64,000 nt of DNA from Anaeramoeba flamelloides (lineage: Eukaryota > Metamonada > Anaeramoebidae): assembly GCA_027625915.1 (NCBI GenBank), contig JANTQA010000042.1, positions 3,360,001 to 3,424,000 on the forward strand, given 5' to 3'. Shown one piece after another: positions 1 through 11,135 of the stretch. Within the stretch, counting starts at the first letter, position 1. Every line of letters begins with the position of its first letter. Position numbers and translations under genes: made by a program. The notes under the pieces are model-generated. The model made no database searches. It was not told the origin of the DNA and saw only the letters and a program-made list of their open reading frames with translations.

Positions 1-923
1 GTATTAATTATTACAAGGAGAGTGTGATTTTGAATTATTTTTTTTTGGCTCTTTTTGTTTTCCCTTGAATTAAATCTACCAGTAATGACTAAGAGGAAAG
101 TGTGTCTCCTCGAATTGTTTGTGGAACAACATAATCCATGACAAACGTACTTCACATTTTTAATGGTTTTTTGATAAATTTTTTTTTGTTTGGATCGTTT
201 CTCTCAAAACCCAATTTGTTGTATCAATAGAAATTGGGTTGAGGTTATGTGTTAAAGGTTTTGAAGAATTTTTCATGAAAGGATTTTTTGGGAATTAAAT
301 TTACAAAAATTAGTCACTTTTTAATATTTTAAAAAAAATATTGTGTTAGTTGAAGAAAAAATGATCTTTCTATTTTTGGAAATGGGAATTTTAATGAATT
401 TAATACAATACCAAACTAATCACAGTACCATTATTCAAAAATCTCTTTGTTTTTAAAATAACAAAGGAATATTCATCCAAAATTTTCACTTATCTCCTAA
501 TTGATATTTGAAAAACAATTTTTAAATCCTTCTCAGCTCAACTCACAATCCAAAAAAAAAAAAGAATAGAAAATGGCCTATAATGTGTAAGTGTTCTAAA
601 AATTGTTTTCAAGTGAAATTTTCTCAAAAAGTCGATTTTTGCCAACATTCTTTGTCATTTTTTTATACGAGGCTGGCAAATTTAGAAAAAAATTTTGACA
701 TTTTTTCATTCTTAGATCTCGCTGAATAAAAATTTGTGAGATTTAACAACCACCAAACCCTGATAAAAACACACAATACTTTAAATTTGAATTGCAAACG
801 TCGTCGTTAAATAAAATAATTTTAAAATCTAATTTAGAACAAGATCTTTTAATAAAAATCATTCAATCAATTTCTGAAAAATACTGGCAATGGTATTATT
901 TTGAACCATTTGAGCAAAAAAGT

Positions 924-1320
924 GAAGCATGGAAAAACAGTTCAACACGATTTTTAATTGGCAACCTTAATCGAACCTGAAAATGAAAAGTAAAATCAAT
1001 TTACAAGATTAAATAAATTAACTTCGCAGGAATAATTAATTATATTATTTTGAATCGAATCAACAAAAACAATTTAAATTCCCTTGATTATCCAAAATAC
1101 AATGTGTGGTTTTTAGAGATCTCAAAAATAGTCGAATTTTTCCAACAAATTTTTAAATGATAGATCAATCTAAGAAAAATCCTGATTAATAAAGAGTATT
1201 AGAAAAACGGTTATTGTGTTGAATCCTCCATTTTGTCTTTAATCATTTATTTTTTCTTTTATTAATATTGATCTTAATTTTCATTTTCAGGTTCTATTAA
1301 TAGTCTCAATTAAAAACCAT
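924..1320 (+). repeat. Dispersed repeat, copy 1 (partner at 19710-20080)
   Basis: About 400 bp aligns with 19710-20080. Shared landmarks are a GTTCAACAC start followed by TTTTTAA(T/C)TGG, a GAAAA-rich block with AAAGTAAAATCAATT, the block CCTC(C/A)ATTTTGTCTTT(A/G)ATCATT, and the end TTCAGGTTCTATTAATNGT. Roughly 70-75 per cent identity by eye. The left end resembles the inner part of the TIR of the element at 20389-20849, so all three may belong to one family. No coding potential seen. Confidence 0.6.
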
Positions 1321-3732
1321 GCTGGATCCCCCCAACTGTAAATTTTAAATGGGTAAAATCATGGATTAATTTTCCAAATTATTTATTTTTAATTTGTCCC
1401 AAATAAAAACACCTCAAGAAGGGATAATATATCATTATTTCATTACTATTAAATGCTATTTCTTTCTCTAAATTAATTTTGAAATGGCCTTTTTTAAAAT
1501 CATTACTCAAATTTAAAATAATTTACAATTTTGTTTCTCTAATAATTCAGAAAATTTTAAAAAGACAATTACACTTCAAACAATTCCCACGATGCTTATC
1601 AAAAATATTTTTTTCGAAATAAGTTACTTCATACTCAGTTTTATAATTAAGAGATAATTCCAATTTCAGCCTTCTTTCATCAATTATATGTCACGCAGGA
1701 CATAGTTGATGCATTTTGGAAAACATCATTTTTTCCACAATTTTCAAAATACCACCGCCACCAACCATATAAAACCAACCTACTCACAAACATGTTGATT
1801 AAGTACAGAAAAATGAGAAAAATGTATAATAAAAAATGAAAATAAAAAAATTTTTTTTTCACTTTTCCTTTTTTAAATAAATTGACTTTTTCAGAAAATG
1901 AACATAATAAAAACAGTTTGTGATAATGTGATATCATATTTATTGCATAATTAATAAAGTGTATACCAGAATTTCTTTTCAAATATCACCAACAATAATA
2001 ACAAGATCTTTTTGGATTATTGTGGGTTAAGATCTGTTTACTATTAAAATCATTTCCGATCATGGAACTTCAATCCTTCACTAGTAAAAAACAAAAAAAT
2101 AAACTTTATCAATTGTTTTCTGAACCGTCGATCTAATAATCATTTTGTGTTAGGAATTAACATTTTTATAGAAATAATACAACGCACATTTTTTCAAAAG
2201 TAAAATTCTTATGTTTAAAAATATAGGTATTTACATATTGGTATGTATTATAACAAACACCATTTATTGTAGTTGAACAAACAACACATTTTTTTATTTA
2301 ATTTTGCTTTTCAGATTTCCTTTGTTTGTTTATATTGACATTTTGGTTTGTTTCCTTCATAATTTATTTTTTGTTCTTGTTTAATTTTTGAATTCAAAAA
2401 AAGTATGAAATCGGAAAAAAATAATTTCCGAAAAAATTGTTAAAAAATGTAATTTGTTACTTTTTTTATGTAATTTTTTTGAAAGTAGTAACCCCTTTGA
2501 CTTTTTAATCAAAAATTCAAAAATTCAAAATTTTAAAATATTAGACAAATATTTTTCAATCAAAGTAAAAAAGTAAATTGTAAAATTTCTTTATTAATGC
2601 TTCAAAGGACTAAGAAAATAAAAAAAAACAAAACTTTGAGAAAGAGTATTTAATTCATTAAAATTTGTTTTTAAAATCAAAATAGAGAAATTTATTCAAA
2701 AGGTTCGCCAATTTTCCTTAATGTCAATTTTGTGAAAAAACACTTGGCTTTTTAAAAAATAAAACAAAACCTTTCTTATTTTCAAAAAATTAAAACGTTA
2801 TAAGACTAGAAAACAATTTCAAAATCCATTCTGTCATTTAAAAATATTGTAACGTTTCTCAATTTTTTTAAAATTATTAAATAGGATTCTATTTATTTCT
2901 TTCAAAATTTAGTATATTTTGATACCTAATTTTTCCTGATCAGAAATTTAAAACTATTAACCTGACTTGATAAGTGTCTAACTCTTGATAAATTAATTTA
3001 ATTTCCAAATTAAAGCTAAATCCTCAGAAAAATAATTTACAAAGTTTTTTTAAAGTTAAAAGAGGGTTTTGAATTTTCCAAATAATTAAAAATTGATTAA
3101 TTTCAAAACATATAATCTGAAAATTTAATTGGATAAATAAAAAAAAAACAACAAACAATTTACTTACAAAATAAAATTATTTTTAAACTCATTGATAAAT
3201 AGTTTTTTGATTTTCATTTTTTTAATAGAGTAGATAATGATTAAAAATGAGAAAACAAAATTAAAGAAATTGAATATATAATGCTATTTTTCCTTACAAT
3301 TAAATATTTATAGTTAAAGATACTGATCTTTAACGTGAAGAAAACTGTTAATTTTATTTAAATCAAACTTTTGGATATTTTCTAATCACAAAGTTATAAA
3401 AAATAATGAACAAATAGAAAACCAATCACTTTCTTTTTAAATTATTTGTTTTATAGATAGTTATTGTAAGTATCCTTTTAAATTTTTTTTAAAAAAAAAT
3501 TATCAAAAAAAGGTAAAATGATCAGAGTTTTAAAACTATTGTCAAATTAAGAAAATGGAAATTTACTAAAAAAAATTCATAAAACAGAATATAAAATCTA
3601 ATCAAATTTATTAAAATTGACTCTAAACCCCAATAAAGAAATAAATATTTGGGAAACAGAGTATTTTAACGATTTAAAAATAAAGATAAAAAAACAATAT
3701 CCAAATAATTTGAAAAACAATCAAAGCTGGTA

Positions 3733-3821
3733 ATGTTGTTGGGTTTTCCAGAATTCAAAAGAAAAGAGTAAAATCAAAGAACTAACTCAATTCTTTTAAA
3801 TTATGGAAAACCCAACAACAT
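3733..3821. repeat. Short palindromic repeat (hairpin family member)
   Basis: An 89-bp near-perfect palindrome starts ATGTTGTTGGGTTTTCC and ends GGAAAACCCAACAACAT. It shares its core (TTTTCCAGAATT..AAAAGA..GAGTAAAATCA and the reverse complement) with palindromes at 33820-33900, 61428-61532 and 61610-61690. The whole unit could fold into one hairpin. No TA or other target duplication is obvious. Confidence 0.7.
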
Positions 3822-4051
3822 ATGATAAGTTTTTAAACTTTGTCATGGAAATGATATTATTATTTTTTATTTTGATATTTTAATGATTTTTCTTCTTCTC
3901 TTTTTTTTTATTTTGATAAAATTTTCTTTAATTACTCCTTTCTCTCAATAACAATAATAATAATAACAACAACAATAATAATAAATTATCAAACTTTTAA
4001 GTTTTTTTAACAATCAAATTTAAAATTATTGAAATGATAAATTATATAGCC

Positions 4052-4359
4052 ATTTTAAAAAAGTGAGTAGCACTTTTTTTTTATGAATTTTTCAGAATTA
4101 AAACTTTTTAAAACTTTTCTGTTTAAAGAAAGTGTGTACTTTTTTTTAAAAAAAAGTACTTTCCTTCAGACTTCAAAATCTACACCGCATTTAAAGGTTG
4201 ATTCCCCACTTTATTAAAAAAGAAAACTTTCACAAAGTTTTAATTCTGAAAAAGTCTTCACTTTTTTAAAACAGATAACTTTCAAAAAGTTTTGACTTGT
4301 TTCAAATAGAAAACTTTCAAAAAGTTTTAATTCTGAAAAAGTACTCACTTTTTTAAAAC
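4052..4359. repeat. Foldback with internal direct repeats
   Basis: Both ends carry inverted copies of TTTTAAAAAAGTGAGTA followed by a TTTTTCAGAATTAAAACTTT block. The right half contains this block twice (about 4225-4273 and 4305-4359) as a direct repeat separated by an AACTTTCAAAAAGTTTT palindrome. It lies about 250 bp upstream of the first dymeclin exon, inside what should be an intron. It may be a small non-autonomous transposon; no target duplication was identified. Confidence 0.5.
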
Positions 4360-4610
4360 AACTACATTCAAAATTTAAATGTTAAACGATCTTTTTTTAA
4401 ATTTGATGTTAATTTGTTTTTAAAAAATTAATAATCATTTTTCTGTCAATTCATTCTATATATAAATATAAATATACCAACCAGTGTGAGAAAATATATA
4501 AACACAACGAACTTAATTTTATATATCTTGATTACTTTCTTATACTTTGGCTTATCCTTCATGTATATTGTTATAAATAAAAACATATTAATATCTTAAT
4601 ATCTCATTAG

Positions 4611-7600
4611 GTGGATCATTTTTAAGAGCTTTCAAAAAAAAATTAGGGCATAGCAACAGTGCAAAAACGACGCAACTACCCTTAGCAAGTATTTCACTAT
4701 TTTTGTCATTATTGAAAATCTTTTCACCGATGACAACCGAGTTTCAATCGGATCTTTTAGAATCAGAACAATCTCAAAACCCATATAGGCTTTATTTAGC
4801 AAATTCAAAAAACAGTACAAGTCAAGACATGATTGCAAATTTGAAAAAAATAAATTTCGAACAAATAATTGAATTTTTACAAAGAGAAGACCCAATAAAC
4901 GAAATTTCCTTATTTTTTGTATATCATTTATTAGAAAGAAATAATAATTTTGTTGAATATTTTATCCAACATAAAGATATATCAAATTTCGTAATGATTT
5001 TTTTAGAAAAGATTTATCAATTAATTTATAAAGAAATTGATTCAAAATCAGACGAAAAAAATGTTAATTATGAAGGCCTAATGTATTTATTATTATCAAT
5101 TTTATTAATCCTTTCTCAAAATAAAATATTTTGCAATAATGCTTTCAATCATTCAATTGAATCAGTCAGTTGGTATAAAAAAAATCCATTAGTTAATGAA
5201 AAAATAGGAAATATTATTATACTTGTAATAAGTGAAATAATTTCAATTTATTTACCAACACTATCAGACACAAGTAAATTAAATCTTTGTTTTGGGATCA
5301 TTAGTAATTTATCAAGTTCTTTCAAGTAAGTTTTTGATTTTTTTCTTTTCATTTTTTTTTATTTCTTTAAGACTCCCTAAAAATGTAAAAGTGCTATTTT
5401 TTTTTCTAATTTAGATATTTCCAGTCTCTTAATAAAAGCTTATTCTAAATGATTGCTTAACAAAAGGTTTTTTGAGTAGAAAAATACTCGAGAATTAATT
5501 CGAAAAAATAATTTTTTTCGATTATTTGGATTTTGGATTTTTTTGAATTTATTTGCAACAAAATTCACAATTAATTCGCAATTTTTTAAGGCAAATTAAT
5601 AGATTTTTTAATCGAGTTTACCTTTTTTAAATGATTTTTTATCATTAATTTTTTTTCATTTTACAAAATTTAAAATTTATTTGAGCATCAGATTAATCCA
5701 TTTTTTTAAAAATAAAAAAAATTACTCATTTTTGGAATTGTAAAATGAGAACTGTGTGTTTATAGTAAGGTATTAATTAAATACGTACCAAGAATTTAAA
5801 AGTTTTTTTTTTCTGAAATTTGACAAAAATTCTGGAGATTATAATTATTGCTAAAATTGGTAAAATTATATTTTTTCATATTTTTAAAGAGTATCTTGAT
5901 TAATTTCATCTGTCTGGAGGTTTTTAATGATTTTGAGAGTAAACAATAAAAAGGATTTTTTTTATGAATACAGGTATTTAATTTCTTAAACTGTCTAAAC
6001 TCCAATATTGTTGAAACCAATCAATACTAAATATCAATAGCAAATAATTTTCAATAAAATAAACGTTTATTGAAAAATAGAGAATTTGACCAATTTTGAA
6101 ATTTTAACACTTTTGACAATTAATAATTTTTATAAAACTCTTTTTGCAAAAAAATAAATGATAACTTTTAAATGTTTCATTAAACTTTTTTATTTGAAAG
6201 GGAGCGTCCTTAAAACATCCTTACCATTATTTTTTTTTAATATTTAAATTGATTTATTTCGTTTTTTGAATTAAAACTAAAATTCAAAATTTTCCACACA
6301 GTTGAAGAAGGTTTAAAATCCCTGAAATTTGAAAAAAGATTATCTTGTGAAGGGTATGTCTACTTGTTAATTTGGTTATTAACTGATCGATCTTGTGCTT
6401 GGTATGGGTTTTAATAGTGGTTCAAAATGACAATTTTTGGACAATTTATTTTTTTTTTTCCGAAATCCGAATTGAAGAGTAGAAGACTAATAAAAAGGAA
6501 GGTAAGTTATTAAAAAAATGCGATTTGTTGGTTGTTGATTGAAATTTTTAATTAGGTTTGGTTTTATTTGGTACATTTAAAAATTTTTTTTTTCATTTTG
6601 TTAATTTACAAAAAAGTAAATCAAGATTCTTCTAATGCCAAAAATCAAAATTTATTCTTAAACACCTACCAATCTATTAATCTTACACTATTCAATTCGG
6701 ATTTCGGAAAAAAAAAAATAAATTGTCCAAAAATTGTCATTTTGAACCACTATTAAAACCCATACCAAGCACAAGATCGATCAGTTAATAACCAAATTAA
6801 CAAGTAGACATACCCTTCACAAGATAATCTTTTTTCAAATTTCAGGGATTGTAAACCTTAAACGTTTCAAACAATCACAATAATTCAATTTCATTCGAAT
6901 TAGAAATAATTTTGATTTTTGAAAAATATGAAAATCGTTTTTTCATCTTTTAGTTTTTTGTTTTCATTTCATTTTTTGAATTAAGTAACCGATTTGGTTC
7001 GATCAAAATTTTTTTTCGATTGATATTATGATAAAGTTGGGTTGTTTCAAATAGAAGAACCCAAACAAATTTAGTTGATGGTCTCTAACCATTTGACGGC
7101 TCAATATTCCTAATAGAATTTTTACAAATTGATCAATGCATTTTTTTTGTTATACCCAATCTCTCCAAAAATTTTTAATACACTGATAATTTATTAGTAT
7201 TGGTATAATTATTTATTTTTTGTTATCTGTTTATTGTAATTATTAAACAAGTGTTAACATTCCAATTAGTGAATGATTCTAATTTGGTATTTCTTATAGA
7301 ATCGATCAAATAAGATTTTTTTTTCAAAAATTGAATTTTGGTGAGTTAAAAATTTTGAATTGGATTTTATATTTTTATAACCTATTTTGTGTTTGAATTT
7401 ATTTCTTTAAAATAAGAAAGAAAATGTAACTTAATTTTAAAAAACAATTGAGCCAACTATTTTTTTTTTTTTTCAAAACTAAAGATTAAAGTTCCAATCT
7501 TTTTTCAAATAAGCAAGAGTAGGGTTGAACAAAGTTGGAAATATCCTTGTTTCAGGAATGTGGAATTTCATATTGAAAATAAAATATATTCTAAAAAAGT

Positions 7601-9800
7601 AATAAAATCTAGAAAACTTTTAAAGTTTTTTGAATGACAAGAAAGCAGTTAACGATGGTTATTGAAGTAATAGCAATACCGATAAAATCGATAACAAAAC
7701 CCAATTTCTTTGCAATAAATTCTCCATATCGAATGAAACTTTGCTTTCAATTACCTTTTTACAGAAACAATCAGATCTAATCCAAATGGGATTAAAAAGA
7801 CAAATTATCAATAAATTTTTTAACATTCGAAGATAGATCATTGTTAACAAATTGGAAAAGAATTGTGTTTCATGATGACTTGGTTGTTTAAATAAACCAT
7901 CAAAAAATAGAAATATTTGATCTAAGGGTCACATAGTGATGATATAAATTTACAGACTTTGGATTAAGAGAGATTTTTAATTTTTTTTATCATCAAATTT
8001 TTGTCGAGCAATATATTTTATAAATAAAAATTTTTTTTAATTTAATTTTTTTTCATTTGATTTTTTGGAAAGTATTATCAAGAAATATAGCTATATTAAA
8101 ATTAATTTTTAATATGTCTTGTCAAACCAAAAAACGTTCTTTGGAAATAAAATGATTATGTAAATTTTACTGAAGCTCTTACAAAAAATTAGAGCTTATT
8201 TTATATGAATCTTGAATTTAACCTTTTATTCTCTTTAGTAAGAAAATTCTCTATTTGGTAAATTTTGAAAAATTGGAGTAAATTATTATTATTTAAATTC
8301 TTTCAATCATAAAGTTTTTTACTGTTTTTTCAGTAGTAGTTACATATTATTACAATTTCTAACAGATGTTTCCTATATAAAAAAAAAATTGTAGATTTAA
8401 TTTTAATTATAAAAAATTAGTTATAAAACAGAAAAGTTTTTAATTTTTTATTACACTATGTAGAATAAAACAATTTTAAAAAAGTTAAGAATAAAAGTTT
8501 TAAAAATGTGCCACTAAAACGGAGCTATATTTCAAAATTTGTAAACAAATTTACTATTTAAAGATCCAACACTGATTTACTTTTATTCTTTTCACAAATA
8601 GAGCTATTAATGTCATTTTCATTTTCAAAGTTTCAATATCTTGTAGCAATCAAAAAAAAAAACTAACAGTAAGGTTCTCACAATTAAAAATTTTCAAAAT
8701 TGTGAAAATGTGCCTACTTGCTTAATCCAAGTCATAAAATTGTAAAATAATAAAAAAAAAACGAAAAAAAGAAAAAACATCATAAAGTCTAATTTAAAAA
8801 TGATCCAAATGATTAAAAAATAAAATCACGTGATTTTATTTTATTTTTTTTTCTTGAAATTAAAAAAACAAATAAATATTTATAACCTCTCTTCTTTTCA
8901 TTCATCCCATCTTTTCATTTTTCTCTTCTCTTCATCTTTTCTCCATTTTGTTTTATTAGGGATATTTCATTTTATGCATCTGAAGAAATTGCAATTATTT
9001 TTGATTTTCTGACAAAAAAATTACAAGTTTTAGGGAAATTTGAGCTTGATGATGACGAAACTGATCCAACTTCAAGTATGTATGAAAGAGATAAAAAAGT
9101 TCGAAAGGCCAACAAAAAAAAAAAAAAAAAAATGGAGAAAAATAGAAAAAAGCAAAGATCTCGTAGAAAGAAAACTTTTCAAGAAAATATAAAAATCAAT
9201 TTTGATCAGGGAGATTATCAACTTCGGGAAACACTTTATTCAGAATGGATCGATATTGAAACATTAAACCCGCCACCCACCACTTTGACTAGGCCTGAGA
9301 GGTTGATTAAAAAAAAGTTAGTTAATAAGTTTGACATTCCTTATAAAGAAATGACGCACGAATTAAATTTTTATACAGACCTTTTGGTACTAACGTGTGA
9401 AATTCTCCATTCTGGGGTAACCCAAAATATCTCAAAGAATATTAAATTGCTATTTACTCTATTTCCATATGAAATACAATTGTCAAATTATCAACATCAC
9501 CCCAGATTATATAATTTTGTTTCAAATTCTTTAATTATTATTCGGTTTTTTAAAAACGAATTAAAAAAAAAATTCCCTGAAAAAAATTATACAACAGAAA
9601 TTGCTATTACACATTTGAAAAGAGTAGTCTCAAAATTAAAATTTGATGAAAAGGGTATACATTTGGATAAAAAACAAATTTTTAGATACATCGCAGATGA
9701 ATCAGAAGTTAATCATTATTTATTTGGCTATACTTGGGATTTGATCGCTAGATATTCTGGCATGTATTGGGATGAAGATATTGTTAAAATATTAAAATAA
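4611..9800 (+). CDS. DYM: Dymeclin (DYM) homologue, 3' part of gene, two exons
   Basis: Dymeclin is a conserved peripheral Golgi protein needed for Golgi organisation and traffic. Exon 4611-5325 joins exon 8960-9800 in phase 2 across a 3634-bp GT-AG intron, restoring a Lys codon. The join SSFK|DISFYASEEI aligns with the human AQFRSLHQYAAQRI region. Other matches are NPYRLYL (human NPYRQAI), FNHSIESVSWY (human FNRSIHEVILKNITWY), and the C-terminal HYLFGYTWDLIARYSGMYW (human IPYVWSLVYNSAVGLYW). The second exon carries a lineage-specific Lys/Arg-rich insertion (about 9090-9180) before the conserved C-terminal helices. The exon start at 4611 follows CATTAG and is needed for the residues before NPYR. 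The N-terminal roughly 270 residues are not seen in the window. The large intron holds a foldback element (6308-6859) and two dispersed repeats. The family call is firm; the 5' end is missing. Confidence 0.88.
6308..6859. mobile_element. MITE-like foldback element with very long, nearly identical inverted arms
   Basis: About 552 bp inside the dymeclin intron. The left arm (6308 to about 6500) and right arm (about 6670-6859) are inverted copies starting AAGGTTTANAATCCCTGAA. The first 170 bp or so differ by about one substitution and one homopolymer length; the arms drift further inward. The middle is about 170 bp of AT-rich filler with no coding potential. The strong arm identity suggests a recent insertion or ongoing arm homogenisation. 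A target duplication was not clear. The inner arm end resembles a fragment near 22730-22760. Confidence 0.75.
6875..7345 (+). repeat. Dispersed repeat family B, copy 1 (partner at 48035-48495)
   Basis: Roughly 470 bp aligns end to end with 48035-48495 at about 75 per cent identity. Landmarks are GATTGATATTA, AATAGAATTTTTACAAATT, AATTTATTAGTATTG, CCAATTAGTGAATG and TCTAATTTGGTATTTCTT. No open frame is conserved between the copies. It abuts the right end of the foldback at 6308-6859. Parts also resemble the repeat at 39237-39660. Confidence 0.65.
8570..8725 (+). repeat. Dispersed repeat (partner at 33100-33250)
   Basis: About 150 bp in the dymeclin intron aligns with 33100-33250. Landmarks are CAAAGTTTCAATATCT, a GTAGCA/GTGGCA block followed by ATCAAAAAA or CTCAAAAAA, and CACAATTNAAAATTTTCAA. 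Non-coding; origin unknown. Confidence 0.5.
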
Positions 9801-11135
9801 TTTCTATATTTTCATTATGATTTTGATTCATTAATTATTTATTTTTAACTTTATATTCTTAACATTAATGAATAATCTTTTTTTTTGATTTTTATTAAAC
9901 CGGATAAATTTTAAATTAACTAAAAGTTTAAACATAAAAAGAACTAATTAAATCTTTAAAAAAGAACAAAAGTAAACGGGAAATAGAAATGATTTTTATT
10001 ATTCTTTAATAATTTTATTTCCTTTTTTACTTTTCTTTTTCAGAATTTTTTTTTTTTTATATACAGACAAACTGATCAATAAAACACAATAATTATCTTT
10101 TTTTTTTTTGATTTTTTGATAATTTTTAAGGGTGTTATCTCATAGTTTTGAATATTTTACAAAAAAGTTCAGCTTTATGGATCAATAAAATAATTAGTTT
10201 CTTTATATTGTGGAGTACTATTGATTTTTCAGTTTAAACACTCAACTTTCCAGATGAAAGTGTAAATATCTGAGTTTTAATTAATCTCAAAACCTCTGAT
10301 CCGAGTAATGAATGATTGTTTTGGTAATTTTGAGAAGATTTAGTTATTATAACTTGAGTTTATTTTGGAAATTTGTGACAGGAAGTATGATCTTATGTTG
10401 AACTTTCTTTAGTTTAAATTAATAATGTTATAATTTTGTAAACTCTAATCAAAGTAACTAACACCCCTCTTACTAATTTAATGGTAAATTCCATATCTTC
10501 TCAAATGACATAATTATTTCAGAATTATGTCTTTAATACAATTAAAGTGTTACTAACACAAAATTATAAAAGAGTCGTTAAAAAAACAAAATTAAATGAA
10601 ATTCCCAAAAAGTTTCGTTCAATCATTATAAATACTTTCAAGAAATTTTGGAGCTCTAATCCAACAACCTAAAAAATTTCTGTTTCAATACCAACACTCT
10701 ATCAAATTTCAAATAATTGATGAAGGTTTTTGAAAACTCAAAAATGGAAAAAAAAAAGAAGGATTGCAAAAAAAGATAATCTTTGGACTTTGTTTGAATT
10801 ATTTTTTAAAGTTATCTAAATCAATATTTTACCTTGGTCCACAATCTTCAACTATTTTTTTAAAGAATCCAAAAGCTGAGTGTTGTTCGAATTACAAGTT
10901 TTTAAAAGTTTGAATTGTTTTAAACTTTTGAAATTGAAAGTTCTTAGATTTTTCCCTCTATTAACTACACTTATAATTTGAAATAAATTTGTATAAACAA
11001 AAATATTCAAGCCAAAAAAGTCCATATTCTTTTGTAATCGATTTTTGTCATGTTTGAACCAAAATAAAACTATTTTTTTGATCTTTCTTCAACAAATGTT
11101 TTTTATAATTACCACACAAATTCTCAACCACACCA
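9801..11135. other. Intergenic, dymeclin to eIF2-alpha
   Basis: 1.3 kb of AT-rich DNA between two same-strand genes. It must contain the dymeclin 3' end and the eIF2-alpha promoter and 5' leader, but no signal was distinctive. No repeat or RNA gene was recognised. Confidence 0.6.

Larger units (their letters stand above)
1..4610. other. AT-rich non-coding stretch upstream of the dymeclin exons
   Basis: No coding exon could be supported here. The short open frames have no recognisable protein similarity and are interrupted by homopolymer runs. The stretch holds a dispersed repeat (about 924-1320), a perfect short palindrome (3733-3821) and a foldback with internal repeats (4052-4359). The missing N-terminal exons of the dymeclin gene should lie here or upstream of the window, but none was recognised. 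The last bases (polypyrimidine-poor, ending in AG at 4609-4610) are the 3' end of a dymeclin intron. Confidence 0.6.

Noticed and set aside
1680-1982. 100-codon minus-strand frame in the 5' region.
   Set aside because: Phe/Leu/Lys-rich translation typical of AT-rich non-coding DNA; no similarity or exon structure.
7659-7850. Candidate extra dymeclin exon (a plus-strand peptide resembling the DLIQ..KFF part of the family) in the large intron.
   Set aside because: The exon at 8960-9800 already contains that part of dymeclin and joins in phase to 4611-5325, so no further exon is needed. The candidate also lacks a usable donor.
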